In this document: piece after piece, positions 24,976-33,809 of the stretch | Position numbering within the stretch: the first letter of the stretch is position 1 | How the letters are laid out: the number at the start of each line of letters is the position of its first letter | Assembly: GCF_000814475.1 (NCBI RefSeq) | Contig: NZ_JSVC01000013.1 | Coordinates: 1 to 64,000, forward strand | Length of the DNA: 64,000 nt | Reading direction: 5' to 3' | DNA from: Flavihumibacter solisilvae | Lineage (GTDB): Bacteria > Bacteroidota > Bacteroidia > Chitinophagales > Chitinophagaceae | Program-made: the position numbers and the translations under genes | Notes under the pieces: generated by a model | Databases searched by the model: none | What the model was told of the DNA's origin: nothing | What the model saw: the letters and a program-made list of their open reading frames with translations, nothing else

Positions 24976-27900
24976 TTATGCTGTTGTTGCAGGGCGGCCT
25001 ACTTTTTTGTCTTCTGCATGTTTTTCGGGCTCCATTTCACCAAGTGGCTTGTCTTTGGCAATATCCACGAGGATCGGCGCAGCTACGAAAATTGATGAGT
25101 AACATCCTGTTACCACACCGATCAGCATTGCAAATGCGAATCCTTTAGTCACTTCACCGCCAACGAGGAAGAGGGTCAGGATGGTAAGGAATACCGTTAC
25201 CGACGTCATGATCGTCCGGCTCAGGGTGTCATTGATCGACTTATTGATCACTTCCGATTTGGTAGCCCCTTTCATCAGGTGGCCATTCTCCCTGATCCTG
25301 TCGAACACGATCACCGTATCGTTCATTGAGAAACCGATTACGGTCAGGATCGCCGCAATGAAGTGCTGGTCGATCTCGAGCGGGAACGGAACTATATTCT
25401 TGAAGAAAGAGAACACAATCAGGATCACAATTACGTCGTGCAGCAACGCCACTACTGTACCTACGCTATATCTCCAGTCGCGGAAACGAACGAAGATGTA
25501 CAGTGAGATGGCAAGCAGTGACCAGAAGGTAGCCCACTTTGCTCCGGTCTTAAGGTCATCAGAAATGGTAGCGTCAACCCTCTTGGATCCCTGCAGGTAT
25601 TTGGCATCGAAATCCTGGGCAGTTGTTCCTTCAGGCAGGAAAGCTTTCAGTCCGTCGAACAGCTTGGCCTGCACTTCGATATCAGTTTCCACACCGGGTC
25701 TTTCGATCAGGTAGTCAGTAGTGATGTCGAGCTGGTTGGCTCCGCCATATGTTTTAATGATGGGATACTTTCCAAATACCTTGTCAAGCGCATGACCCAC
25801 ATCTTCTGTTGATACCGTTTTACGGAAGTTCACGATGTAGCTGCGGCCGCCACTGAATTCAACGCCTTCGTTAAATCCGTTCACCATGGCGCCAATACCG
25901 CCGATCACCACAACAGCTGTAATGATATAAGCTACTTTCCTGTAACTGATAAAATCATATTTGGCATGCTTGAATATGCTGCGGCTCAGGTTTGTGAAAT
26001 AGTTGAAGTGACGGTTCTTCTTAGTCCAGAAGTCAGTGATCAACCTGGAAACGAGGATACCGCAGAACAGGCTCAGCAGGATACCGAGGATCTGTGTAGT
26101 TGCGAAACCAAGTACCGGTCCAAGTCCAAAGTAGAACAGGATGATGGCCGTCAGCAGGGTGGTGATGTGACCATCAAGAACCGGCGCAAGCGAACGGTGG
26201 TAACCGTCCTGCACCGCCTGGTGATAGGTCTTACCCTTATTCAGTTCGTCCTTGATCCTTTCAAAGATAACCACGTTGGTATCAACCGCCATACCGATGG
26301 TCAGTACGAGACCCGCGATACCCGGCGCGGTCAATGTTGCATTCAGGGCGCTGAGTACACCGACTGTGAACAGCAGGTTCAGTATCAGTGCGATGTTCGC
26401 AACCCATCCTGCAGTATTGTAATACACCAGCATCAGGATGAAGATCAGTGCAAAGGAGATGGCGAATGCCAGTGTACCTCCCTTGATGGCTTCCTTACCC
26501 AGTGTTGGTCCTACAACCTGCTCCTGTACGATCTTGGCAGGTGCATCGAGCTTACCGCTCTTCAGGATGTTTGAAAGGTCCTGTCCTTCCTGAACTGAGA
26601 ATGAACCGGAGATCTGGGAGTTACCGCCAGTGATTGGTTCGTTAACGTTCGGTGCTGAATAAACGATATCATCGAGTACGATCGCGATGGCGCGACCTAC
26701 GTTATCGCCTGTCATTTTAGCCCAGATCTTCTCACCCTGCTTGCTCATGGTCATGTTAACCGTAACCTGGTTTGTAACAGGGTTGAAATCCTGGTATGCA
26801 TCAGTGATATATTCACCTTCAAGCTTGGCTTTTTCTGAACCGGCAACAGTCCTGATAGCGTAGAATGGAACATATTCCATCACTTTGCCATTGGCATCTG
26901 TTTCCGCCATGCCATAGAGGAATTTCACATCGCCAGGCATGTTTCCTGCAACAGCAGGAGTCTTCAGCAATTCACTCAGTTTAGACGTGTCTTTCAGTGC
27001 AACATAACCGAGGTTCGGAGCGAACTCCGGACGACCGTCCTTGTTTGCATCCTGGGGCTGGATGAACTGTACGAGACTGATCAGCGGGTTCTGTGACCTT
27101 GCAGCTTCAGGAGTCTTGGCAACAGCTGTAGTATCGCCACTCTTGATCATGTCAGCCATTGAACCGGTGTCTTTGGCTTTTGTTGTGTCTGCTGATGCAA
27201 CTGCAGCCTTTGTAGTGTCAGCAGTTGAAGCGTTTCCTTTCTCTGCAACAGCAGCAGCCTTGTCAGCTGCTTCGATGCTCCTGCCGAGTTCGGAAATGTT
27301 ATATACTTCGAAGAACTGCAGGTTCGCGGTTGACTGCAGGTACTTACGAACCCTTTCCGGATCGCTTGCACCAGCCAGTTCAACAGTGATGATACCTTTG
27401 GTTTCATCGAGACTGATATTCGGCTGTGCCACACCGAACTTATCGATACGTTTGGTGAGGACATCGTATGTCTGCTTCATGGCAGCAGTTGCCTGGTCGC
27501 GGATGTGCTTAACAACAGCATCATCGCCGGCATCGATCTTCAGCTTATTGCGCGAGCTGTTAGCAAAGAGGGGAGCCATTTTTACACCTGGGTTCACTTC
27601 TTTGAATGACTGTGCAAAAAGGGTAATGAAATCTGCATCGGAATTCACTTTTTTCCTGGTTGCCTCAGCCAGTGCCTTTTTCAGCGCCGGATCATTGGGA
27701 TTATTACTCAGACCTTTGATCAATCCATCCAGGGCAACATCCATAGTCACGTTGATACCACCCTGCAGGTCAAGACCGAGCAACAGTTCGCTTTCTTTGG
27801 CTTTCTGGTAGGAATGACCCCACCAGGTGATCTTCTGATCACGCGTGCTGTCCTGTAATCTCCTTACACGGCTTTTCTTGATCTCGTTCAGTGTGTCCTG

Positions 27901-28083
27901 GTACAAAGCCTGTAAGTCTTTGTTACCGGAATACTTTTGTTCGGGGCTTGGGTAGGTGCTGACAAACTTCGTTGCCTTTTCTTCAATGGATCTTTCGTGG
28001 CTGTTCACAAACCATGTGAAGGAAAGCTGGTACAAGGAAATCAGAATTAGGATAGCAGCAAAAATGCTTACCAGACTTCTCAT
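24976..28083 (-). CDS. secDF: Protein translocase subunit SecDF fusion
   Basis: 1035-residue fusion of SecD and SecF, the proton-driven accessory of the Sec translocon that pulls exported proteins through. N-terminal helix (residues 7-25), SecD signature GLDLQGGINVTMDV, first periplasmic domain, then six-helix SecD block (GPTLGKEAIKGGTLAF, MAVDTNVVIFERI). A second N-terminal helix opens SecF, with GVEFSGGRSYIV and FSMNDTVIVFDRI. Fused SecDF is usual in Bacteroidota. The periplasmic domain has a low-complexity insertion rich in Ala, Thr, Lys and Asp (about residues 270-325). It has its own promoter box at 28125-28132. Confidence 0.96.
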   Translation of the reverse strand: MRSLVSIFAAILILISLYQLSFTWFVNSHERSIEEKATKFVSTYPSPEQKYSGNKDLQALYQDTLNEIKKSRVRRLQDSTRDQKITWWGHSYQKAKESELLLGLDLQGGINVTMDVALDGLIKGLSNNPNDPALKKALAEATRKKVNSDADFITLFAQSFKEVNPGVKMAPLFANSSRNKLKIDAGDDAVVKHIRDQATAAMKQTYDVLTKRIDKFGVAQPNISLDETKGIITVELAGASDPERVRKYLQSTANLQFFEVYNISELGRSIEAADKAAAVAEKGNASTADTTKAAVASADTTKAKDTGSMADMIKSGDTTAVAKTPEAARSQNPLISLVQFIQPQDANKDGRPEFAPNLGYVALKDTSKLSELLKTPAVAGNMPGDVKFLYGMAETDANGKVMEYVPFYAIRTVAGSEKAKLEGEYITDAYQDFNPVTNQVTVNMTMSKQGEKIWAKMTGDNVGRAIAIVLDDIVYSAPNVNEPITGGNSQISGSFSVQEGQDLSNILKSGKLDAPAKIVQEQVVGPTLGKEAIKGGTLAFAISFALIFILMLVYYNTAGWVANIALILNLLFTVGVLSALNATLTAPGIAGLVLTIGMAVDTNVVIFERIKDELNKGKTYHQAVQDGYHRSLAPVLDGHITTLLTAIILFYFGLGPVLGFATTQILGILLSLFCGILVSRLITDFWTKKNRHFNYFTNLSRSIFKHAKYDFISYRKVAYIITAVVVIGGIGAMVNGFNEGVEFSGGRSYIVNFRKTVSTEDVGHALDKVFGKYPIIKTYGGANQLDITTDYLIERPGVETDIEVQAKLFDGLKAFLPEGTTAQDFDAKYLQGSKRVDATISDDLKTGAKWATFWSLLAISLYIFVRFRDWRYSVGTVVALLHDVIVILIVFSFFKNIVPFPLEIDQHFIAAILTVIGFSMNDTVIVFDRIRENGHLMKGATKSEVINKSINDTLSRTIMTSVTVFLTILTLFLVGGEVTKGFAFAMLIGVVTGCYSSIFVAAPILVDIAKDKPLGEMEPEKHAEDKKVGRPATTA

Positions 28084-28124
28084 CGCAATACTTGTTTCGT
28101 TTTTTGTTATTTTTTAAAGAGTGG

Positions 28125-28132
28125 CAAATATA
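28125..28132 (-). promoter_or_regulatory. Bacteroidota -7 box for secDF
   Basis: On the minus strand TATATTTG, an exact TAnnTTTG, about 41 nt upstream of the ATG. No good upstream TTG was found. Confidence 0.45.
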
Positions 28133-28361
28133 GGATTTCAGACTTAATAATGGCAGTATGTCACGCGAATTGTCGGAATTGCCTAAAATGCTTGTGGCTG
28201 CTGCATTTCACCAGTTCAAAGGGGTGTTCCACAGGCTTGATTTCGGTCATTTGGTATAAAATAAAAAAACTATGTGTTTGCCAATGGATCATAATCAACT
28301 CGGATGTGTCACCGGGGCAATGGCAGAATATTTGTTATCATTGAGCTTGAAAATTGCCTTT

Positions 28362-29717
28362 ATGCGTTTTTTAACGGTATGTTCCTTTTTTATCATTTGT
28401 TCCTGCGCCTGTTCTTCCACCCGAAATTCCGCAACCCGAATAGATAAAGCTGCAGACAGTCCGGGAACGGCTTCCCCGCAAAGCACTTCAAAAGCAAACG
28501 ATATGCCCGCCCGTACTGCGACCCGGACCGACAGCTTCATGGAAAACCTGCTTGCCGGTCACCCGGAATACTTTTCTGACATACTTAACAACCGGGAAGC
28601 GCGAAAGGTGCAGATCATTTATACGCGGATTGACCGCAAAAGCGACAATACGCCGGTTTTTACCCCGTACTACTTCAACGTTAATGCCGGTAACTATTTT
28701 TACCCGGCTTCAACTGTAAAGATGCCGGTGGCCCTGCTGACCCTGGAAAAGCTGAACGATATGAAAGTCAGCGGACTCGATAAGAACAGCGCCATGACGA
28801 CCGGAACTGCTTTCAGCGGCCAGTCTGAAGTGCTGAACGATCCTTCATCCGCCAACGGCAGTCCGTCTGTCGCCCAGTACATCCGGAAAATCTTCCTGGT
28901 CAGTGACAACGACGCTTATAACCGCCTTTATGAATTCCTTGGGCAGGAATACATCAACAATACGCTGAAGGAAAAAGGTTACCAGTATGCTGATATCCTG
29001 CATCGCCTCGATATCCCGCTGACCCAGGAGCAGAACCGGAACACAAACCCGGTGAAGTTTACGGACAGTTCCGGCAACCTCATTTTTGAAAAGCCGGCCA
29101 TGACGAGTAAGCTGGCTTATCCCTCAAGGCATGAGACTGTCGGGAAGGGCTATTATTCGGGAGGAAAACTGGTTGAGAAACCACTCGATTTTTCGGCGAA
29201 GAACAGGTTCAGCCTGGAAGAGCTGACGCGCGTGCTGCAATCTGTTTTATTCCCGGCCTCGGTGCCTGCCAGCCAGAGATTCAGGCTGACGGACGAAGAC
29301 TACCGCTTCGTGAGAAAGTATATGTCTGAGTTACCGCGCGAGTCTGTTTACCCGCCATACCCTGCGGATGCTTATTGGGACAGTTACGTAAAATTCCTGA
29401 TGTACGGCAGTGACAAAAATGTACGCCTCACTCCCGGCACCATCCGCATCTTCAACAAGATAGGCGATGCTTACGGGTTTCTCACGGATGTGGCGTACGT
29501 AGTGGATTTTGAAAAGGGAATTGAATTCATGCTGAGCGCATCTATCTATTGTAACGGCGACGAAATCCTGAACGACGATAACTACGAATATGAAAACTTT
29601 GGCTGGCCGTTCATGAAAAACCTTGGACAGCTCATCTACGACATGGAGTCGAAGCGGAAGAAAGAAGTAATGCCCGACCTGTCGGAGTTTAAGATGGATT
29701 ACGGCGGTGAAAATTGA
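28362..29717 (+). CDS. Serine hydrolase lipoprotein, class A beta-lactamase-like
   Basis: 451-residue exported lipoprotein (hydrophobic residues 2-14, Cys at the ICSCACSS segment). The domain resembles class A beta-lactamases (PF13354), with the active-site STVK in YPASTVKMPVALL and an SDN motif in VSDNDAYNRLYEF. A typical KTG is not obvious, so true beta-lactam hydrolysis is doubtful; such proteins in Bacteroidota are usually annotated only as serine hydrolases, perhaps acting on cell-wall peptides. The frame extends upstream to 28272, but the ATG at 28362 gives a proper lipoprotein signal. Confidence 0.85.
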   Translation: MRFLTVCSFFIICSCACSSTRNSATRIDKAADSPGTASPQSTSKANDMPARTATRTDSFMENLLAGHPEYFSDILNNREARKVQIIYTRIDRKSDNTPVFTPYYFNVNAGNYFYPASTVKMPVALLTLEKLNDMKVSGLDKNSAMTTGTAFSGQSEVLNDPSSANGSPSVAQYIRKIFLVSDNDAYNRLYEFLGQEYINNTLKEKGYQYADILHRLDIPLTQEQNRNTNPVKFTDSSGNLIFEKPAMTSKLAYPSRHETVGKGYYSGGKLVEKPLDFSAKNRFSLEELTRVLQSVLFPASVPASQRFRLTDEDYRFVRKYMSELPRESVYPPYPADAYWDSYVKFLMYGSDKNVRLTPGTIRIFNKIGDAYGFLTDVAYVVDFEKGIEFMLSASIYCNGDEILNDDNYEYENFGWPFMKNLGQLIYDMESKRKKEVMPDLSEFKMDYGGEN

Positions 29718-29743
29718 TTGGCGCGCGACTTTATTTAATTTTG
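29714..29743 (+). promoter_or_regulatory. Near-consensus promoter for the DUF4397 lipoprotein gene
   Basis: TTG (29714-29716) and TAATTTTG (29736-29743) are separated by 19 nt, a very good Bacteroidota promoter. It begins at the stop codon of the serine hydrolase gene and lies 24 nt before the ATG at 29768. Confidence 0.65.
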
Positions 29744-29767
29744 AATTTTTGCGTTTTGAATTCTATC

Positions 29768-30472
29768 ATGAAAATATTTGCCGGGTTATTAATAGCCATT
29801 TTGTTCGCTTCCTGCCTGAAGCAGGAAGATGAAACCGACAGTGGCCCCAAAGCGCGGATCACGATCATCAATGCTGGGCTTGAAAGCGAGCCGGTAACGC
29901 TGTTACTGGATAACCTGCAGGTGAATGACGTGCCCATCCCTTATGGAGAGTCCAGCGGAAACAGCATAAATACTTACCTGCCGGCGAGACCCGGGCTTCA
30001 TTCAACATCCTTCCAGGTGGGTTCAGGTGCGCCGATCGGTAACAAATTCTTTCATTGGGAGGCAGATGAATATTATACCGTAATTCAATATGATACGGTA
30101 GTGGGTACCAACGGATCATGGCTCATCCTCAAAGACGAAGTCGCTCCTGTTGATACGCTGGCAAAGGCGAGGTTCATCAATGCGGTTGCGGGAGAGCAGG
30201 CGCTGGGACTAAGGCTGATCCGGAATCCTGACACTGTTACCGTGTCAGTAGGGGATGTTTTTATCGGCCAGTCAGGTTCATTTAATTCATCGTTCGGCAC
30301 CCAGTTCAAGCCAGGCACCTGGCGAATGGAACTGCTTGCGGTTGACAGTGTTCTCGAATCGAAGGAAATCACTTTCACCGAAAATACACTTTACTCACTG
30401 GTTGCAATAGGGGAGCAGTTCGGAACAGGGAACAAACAACCGACCGTTCTTACTGTTGTGCAGGCGAAATAA
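29768..30472 (+). CDS. DUF4397-type lipoprotein
   Basis: 234-residue lipoprotein: signal MKIFAGLLIAILFASC with the lipidated Cys at 16, then two beta-rich repeats. The sequence ARITIINAGLESEPVTLLLDN and its weaker second copy ARFINAVAGEQALGLRLI are the hallmark of DUF4397 proteins, abundant at the Bacteroidota surface and of unknown function. The frame is open upstream to 29714, but that stretch overlaps the promoter and lacks a signal peptide, so 29768 is chosen. Confidence 0.85.
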   Translation: MKIFAGLLIAILFASCLKQEDETDSGPKARITIINAGLESEPVTLLLDNLQVNDVPIPYGESSGNSINTYLPARPGLHSTSFQVGSGAPIGNKFFHWEADEYYTVIQYDTVVGTNGSWLILKDEVAPVDTLAKARFINAVAGEQALGLRLIRNPDTVTVSVGDVFIGQSGSFNSSFGTQFKPGTWRMELLAVDSVLESKEITFTENTLYSLVAIGEQFGTGNKQPTVLTVVQAK

Positions 30473-30558
30473 TTCTTCATGCGCTTCACGTCTGTGATTT
30501 CGTTATTTTTACAGGTTGTCAAGCAATCGATTTAAGAACCAACAACTTTATTAACGAA

Positions 30559-31749
30559 ATGTCACTATCATCGCGACTGCAACGTTTCAGCGAACCGGAA
30601 ACGCTCCGGATGGCCAAAATGGGCCGTGAACTGCGTGCCAAAGGATTTGATGTGATTGATCTCAGCCTTGGTGAACCAGATTTTGATACTCCTGCTCATA
30701 TCAAGGACGCTGCAAAGAAGGCAGTTGAAGAAAACTGGAGTCATTATCCGCCGGTAGCCGGATATCCTGACCTGAGAGAAGCCATATGCACCAAATTGAA
30801 ACGTGATAACAACCTCGATTATAAGCCGGAAAATATTCTCGTTTCCACAGGAGCCAAACAAAGTATCGCCAACCTGATCATGGCATTGGTAGATACGGGC
30901 GATGAAGTGGTGATCCCTACTCCTTACTGGGTTTCTTACTCCGAAATAGTAAAGATGTCAGAAGGGGTTCCTGTTATGATCCGCACAGGTGCCAGGGAAG
31001 GGTATAAGGTTAGTCCTGAACAGGTTGACGCAGCCATTACCCCGAAAACGAAATTGTTCATGTTCTCTTCACCCTGTAATCCTACCGGTGCCGTGTATTC
31101 GAAGGCTGAACTGGAAGGGCTTGCAGAAGTGTTCCGTAAGCATCCGCAGGTATACATCATGAGTGATGAGATCTATGAGTATATCAATTACAACGGGAAA
31201 CATGAAAGCATTGCGCAGTTCGACGACATTAAAGATCGCGTGATCATCATCAACGGGCTGAGCAAAGGCTTTGCAATGACGGGATATCGCCTGGGTTATA
31301 TTGCGGGAGATCCGGCAATAGTGAAAGCCTGCGAGAAGATCCAGGGACAAATAACAAGCGGGGCCAATGCCGTTACCCAACGTGCAGCAATTACCGCGCT
31401 GACCGCCGATCTGAAACCCAGCCTTGAAATGGTGAAGGAGTTCGGCGAAAGGAAGAAAGTGATCATGTCACTGCTGAATAATATTCCGGGTGTTACATGC
31501 AATGAGCCGGACGGTGCATTTTATGTATTCCCTGATGTATCATCCTATTTCGGAAAATCCGATGGTACCACTAAAGTCAACAATGCAGACGAACTCTGCT
31601 TTTATATCCTCGAGAATGCGCACGTGACAACGGTTACGGGCAAAGCTTTCGGTGAAGACAAATGCATTCGTATTGCTTTCACCAACAGTCTTCCTAAAAT
31701 AGAGGAAGGCATGGCAAGGATCAAAGGGGTGCTCGGTAAACTTCATTAA
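30559..31749 (+). CDS. Pyridoxal-phosphate aminotransferase, aspartate type
   Basis: 396-residue fold-type I class I/II aminotransferase (PF00155) of subgroup Ib, which includes bacterial aspartate and aspartate/prephenate aminotransferases. Signatures: LSLGEPDFDTPAHIK, YPPVAGYPDLREAI, SSPCNPTGAVY, the PLP lysine in NGLSKGFAMTGYRLGY, and the C-terminal carboxylate-binding Arg in IRIAFTNS. The reaction is transfer of the amino group between aspartate and 2-oxoglutarate. A tyrosine or prephenate side activity cannot be excluded. Confidence 0.93.
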   Translation: MSLSSRLQRFSEPETLRMAKMGRELRAKGFDVIDLSLGEPDFDTPAHIKDAAKKAVEENWSHYPPVAGYPDLREAICTKLKRDNNLDYKPENILVSTGAKQSIANLIMALVDTGDEVVIPTPYWVSYSEIVKMSEGVPVMIRTGAREGYKVSPEQVDAAITPKTKLFMFSSPCNPTGAVYSKAELEGLAEVFRKHPQVYIMSDEIYEYINYNGKHESIAQFDDIKDRVIIINGLSKGFAMTGYRLGYIAGDPAIVKACEKIQGQITSGANAVTQRAAITALTADLKPSLEMVKEFGERKKVIMSLLNNIPGVTCNEPDGAFYVFPDVSSYFGKSDGTTKVNNADELCFYILENAHVTTVTGKAFGEDKCIRIAFTNSLPKIEEGMARIKGVLGKLH

Positions 31750-31754
31750 ACACT

Positions 31755-31791
31755 TAAAGTTATGCGAAGACCTGTGCTTCGCATAACTTTA
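31755..31791. terminator. Perfect 15-bp hairpin between aminotransferase and acyltransferase genes
   Basis: Arms 31755-31769 and 31777-31791 are exact complements (core TATGCGAAG / CTTCGCATA) with loop ACCTGTG. It begins 5 bp after the aminotransferase stop codon. No T run follows on the plus strand, so it is either an imperfect terminator or a transcript-stabilising or regulatory hairpin in front of the next gene. Confidence 0.7.
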
Positions 31792-31824
31792 CTTATACAG
31801 GCCAGACTAATATCATTTCCCAAT

Positions 31825-32418
31825 ATGGACAGCAAAATCAAGGCAGATCTTTACCGTTATGGAGGATTGACCGGAGTGAAAGGACTGTTTAAAGGATTGA
31901 TGAACCCGGGTTTTCGCTACACCTTCCTGCTGCGGAAAGCAGGTGCAACTAATACCTATTCCCCCAGCGGGCTTTTATGGAGAATTCTTCTTCGCCATTA
32001 TTCATTCAAATACGGATTCCAGATCTTTCCGAGCACACAAATCGGGGAAGGATTTTATATTTCCCATTTTGGCCCGATCGTGATCAACGGGAAAGTTAAG
32101 ATCGGCCGGAATTGCAACATCACACATGGCGTAACCCTTGGCCAGGCAAATCGCGGCAGTAATATGGGATGCCCTGAACTGGGAGACAATGTCTGGCTCG
32201 GTACCAATGCGGTTCTGGTGGGAAAAATAAAAGTAGGATCGAATGTGCTTGTTGCTCCGAATGCTTATGTCAACTTTGACGTTCCGGATAATTCAATTGT
32301 ATTAGGCAACCCCGGCAAGATCATTCCGAAGCAGAATCCGGTAGAGGGCTATATTGATTTTGTGCTGCCTTCAGCAAGTCATCATGCACCTGTAACACCT
32401 GGGGAACAACCAGTTTAA
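31825..32418 (+). CDS. Hexapeptide-repeat acyltransferase, serine acetyltransferase-like
   Basis: 197-residue left-handed beta-helix acyltransferase. The C-terminal half has hexapeptide turns (IGEGFYISHFGPIVINGKVKIG, shown in part: HFGPIVING, NCNITHGVTLG, LGTNAVLVGKIKVGSNV), including the catalytic His of the CysE type in ITHGVTLGQ. The N-terminal helical domain of true serine acetyltransferase is short, so a sugar or other O-acetyltransferase is possible. The start at 31825 follows the perfect hairpin; the frame itself is open from 31762. Its last 98 bp overlap the convergent coaE gene. Confidence 0.85.
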   Translation: MDSKIKADLYRYGGLTGVKGLFKGLMNPGFRYTFLLRKAGATNTYSPSGLLWRILLRHYSFKYGFQIFPSTQIGEGFYISHFGPIVINGKVKIGRNCNITHGVTLGQANRGSNMGCPELGDNVWLGTNAVLVGKIKVGSNVLVAPNAYVNFDVPDNSIVLGNPGKIIPKQNPVEGYIDFVLPSASHHAPVTPGEQPV

Positions 32419-32944
32419 GGTCATCATTAACGATGACATAATCGCATAATTTCATTTTGATCTCTTCACTGATCTGGTTCTCCATCCGTTTAATCACTTC
32501 CTCCCGCGAAACTTTGTCGCGTTGCATTACGCGGTGAATACGCAGGTGCTGTGGCGCATATACACCGATCACAAGATCCAGGTTTGACTGGGAACCGGTC
32601 TCAAAGATCAATGCGGCTTCTTTGAGGGCATATGGCGTTCCCTGGTTATGCATCCATTTTTCGCCGTCGCGGATAGTAGCGGGGTGAACCAGTGAATTGA
32701 GAAGATCAAGTTTTTTCTTGTCGTGGAAAACGATGGAAGAAATGAAAGGGCGGTTGAGTTTTCCTTCCAGGTAGGCGGAGGTGCCAAAATGTGCCATGAT
32801 GGATTCACGCAGGGCAGGGTCTTCTTCCATCAGCCGCTTAGCGGCACTATCAGCATTGTAGACAGGGATACCGATACCGGCAAATACTTTCGCAACAATT
32901 GTTTTGCCGCTACCGATACCCCCTGTTATGCCTACACGTAGCAT
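32321..32944 (-). CDS. coaE: Dephospho-CoA kinase
   Basis: 207-residue P-loop kinase that phosphorylates dephospho-CoA in the last step of coenzyme A synthesis. The Walker A is GITGGIGSGKT at residues 5-15. Other family features are PVYNADSAAKRLM, HP in LNSLVHPATI, EAALIFETG and QRDKVSREEVIKRMENQ. The start at 32944 overlaps the yajC stop by 1 nt (TAATG). The C-terminal tail overlaps the hexapeptide acyltransferase gene by 98 bp, far more than other gene pairs here. It is the last gene of the nusB operon. Confidence 0.94.
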   Translation of the reverse strand: MLRVGITGGIGSGKTIVAKVFAGIGIPVYNADSAAKRLMEEDPALRESIMAHFGTSAYLEGKLNRPFISSIVFHDKKKLDLLNSLVHPATIRDGEKWMHNQGTPYALKEAALIFETGSQSNLDLVIGVYAPQHLRIHRVMQRDKVSREEVIKRMENQISEEIKMKLCDYVIVNDDLKLVVPQVLQVHDDLLKAAQNQYSPLPDSASE

Positions 32945-33282
32945 TATTTTTTGTCTGCTGTTGCTACAGCACCCTTGTTGACATTCTGTGTCCATTCCAG
33001 GGAGATAGCAGATTTTTCAATCTTCATATAGCTACCCGGGCTGGTTTCAACTTCAATAGTACCGTCTTCATTAACCTTGTTAACTCTGCCATGAATACCA
33101 GCTATGGTCACGATTTTATCGCCTTTTTGCATATTCTCCTGGAACTGTTTGGCAAGCTTGGCTTTTTTGGCCTGGGGACGGATCATAAAGAGCCAGAACA
33201 CCAGGATCATACCACCGAGCAATACTAACTGGAACATACCGGCATTACCACCGGCAGCCTGTAAGAAAACTAAATTGGTCAT
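32944..33282 (-). CDS. yajC: Preprotein translocase subunit YajC
   Basis: 112-residue single-helix membrane protein of the SecDF-YajC accessory complex. After a short Gly/Ala-rich lead, the membrane helix (about 18-38, LVLLGGMILVFWLFMI) is followed by RPQAKKAKLAKQFQENMQKGDKI (shown in part: RPQAKKAK) and the small beta domain (VTIAGIHGRVNKV), all standard for YajC (PF02699). It sits between a DUF1573 lipoprotein and coaE in one operon. SecDF itself is 5 kb away. Confidence 0.93.
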   Translation of the reverse strand: MTNLVFLQAAGGNAGMFQLVLLGGMILVFWLFMIRPQAKKAKLAKQFQENMQKGDKIVTIAGIHGRVNKVNEDGTIEVETSPGSYMKIEKSAISLEWTQNVNKGAVATADKK

Positions 33283-33305
33283 TGTTTATGGTTTGAAAAG
33301 TAAAT

Positions 33306-33776
33306 TTATTGTTTTGTTCCCTGAACCTCTACCTTGAAACGAAGGGTGTGATCCATTCCTCCCAGTGTATTGGCCTTTACAAAAATCGATTTGTTGTTGG
33401 TGCCCGGACGTCCGTTACTGTCGAAGCTTCCTTTGATCAAACCTTCTTTGCCCGGCAGGATGGGCTCTTTGGGCGGCTCGGCAGCTGTGCAGCCGCAACC
33501 CGGTGATACGGAGTAAATGATCAGGGGATTGTCACCCGTGTTTTTAAACCGGAAGGTAACTTCTACCTTCTGGCCTTCATTCACTTTACCGAAATCACGG
33601 TCGTTGTCGAGCCACTCGATCTTTGTGAATGTGCTGCTGTCAACGTTTTGGGCCGACTGGATATGCGGATCAACAGGACTTTGCCCTGCATTCGCCGAAG
33701 CACTTTTGTCTCCGCTGTTCTGGCAGGCAGCCGCTGATATTGCGATCAGTGCAAATGAAAGTAGGTAGGTACGCAT
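33306..33776 (-). CDS. DUF1573 lipoprotein
   Basis: 156-residue exported lipoprotein (LIAISAAAC with Cys near 18), then one DUF1573 domain, an Ig-like fold found almost only in Bacteroidota and relatives. The domain is recognised from VTFRFKNTGDNPLIIYSV and GCGCTAAEPP. The function is unknown. The ATG at 33776 is preferred over an in-frame TTG at 33791. It lies between nusB and yajC in a conserved Bacteroidota operon. Confidence 0.88.
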   Translation of the reverse strand: MRTYLLSFALIAISAAACQNSGDKSASANAGQSPVDPHIQSAQNVDSSTFTKIEWLDNDRDFGKVNEGQKVEVTFRFKNTGDNPLIIYSVSPGCGCTAAEPPKEPILPGKEGLIKGSFDSNGRPGTNNKSIFVKANTLGGMDHTLRFKVEVQGTKQ

Positions 33777-33809
33777 GTCAGTTTTTTTCAAAAATAAGGA
33801 TTGAAGAAA

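Noticed and set aside
27041-27811. Long frame (256 codons) antisense to secDF
   Set aside because: Ser/Ala-rich composition produced by the opposite strand of a real gene; secDF is certain.
28362-29717. Calling the serine hydrolase a true beta-lactamase resistance gene
   Set aside because: SxxK and SDN are present, but the KTG element is not evident and the protein is much longer than class A enzymes.
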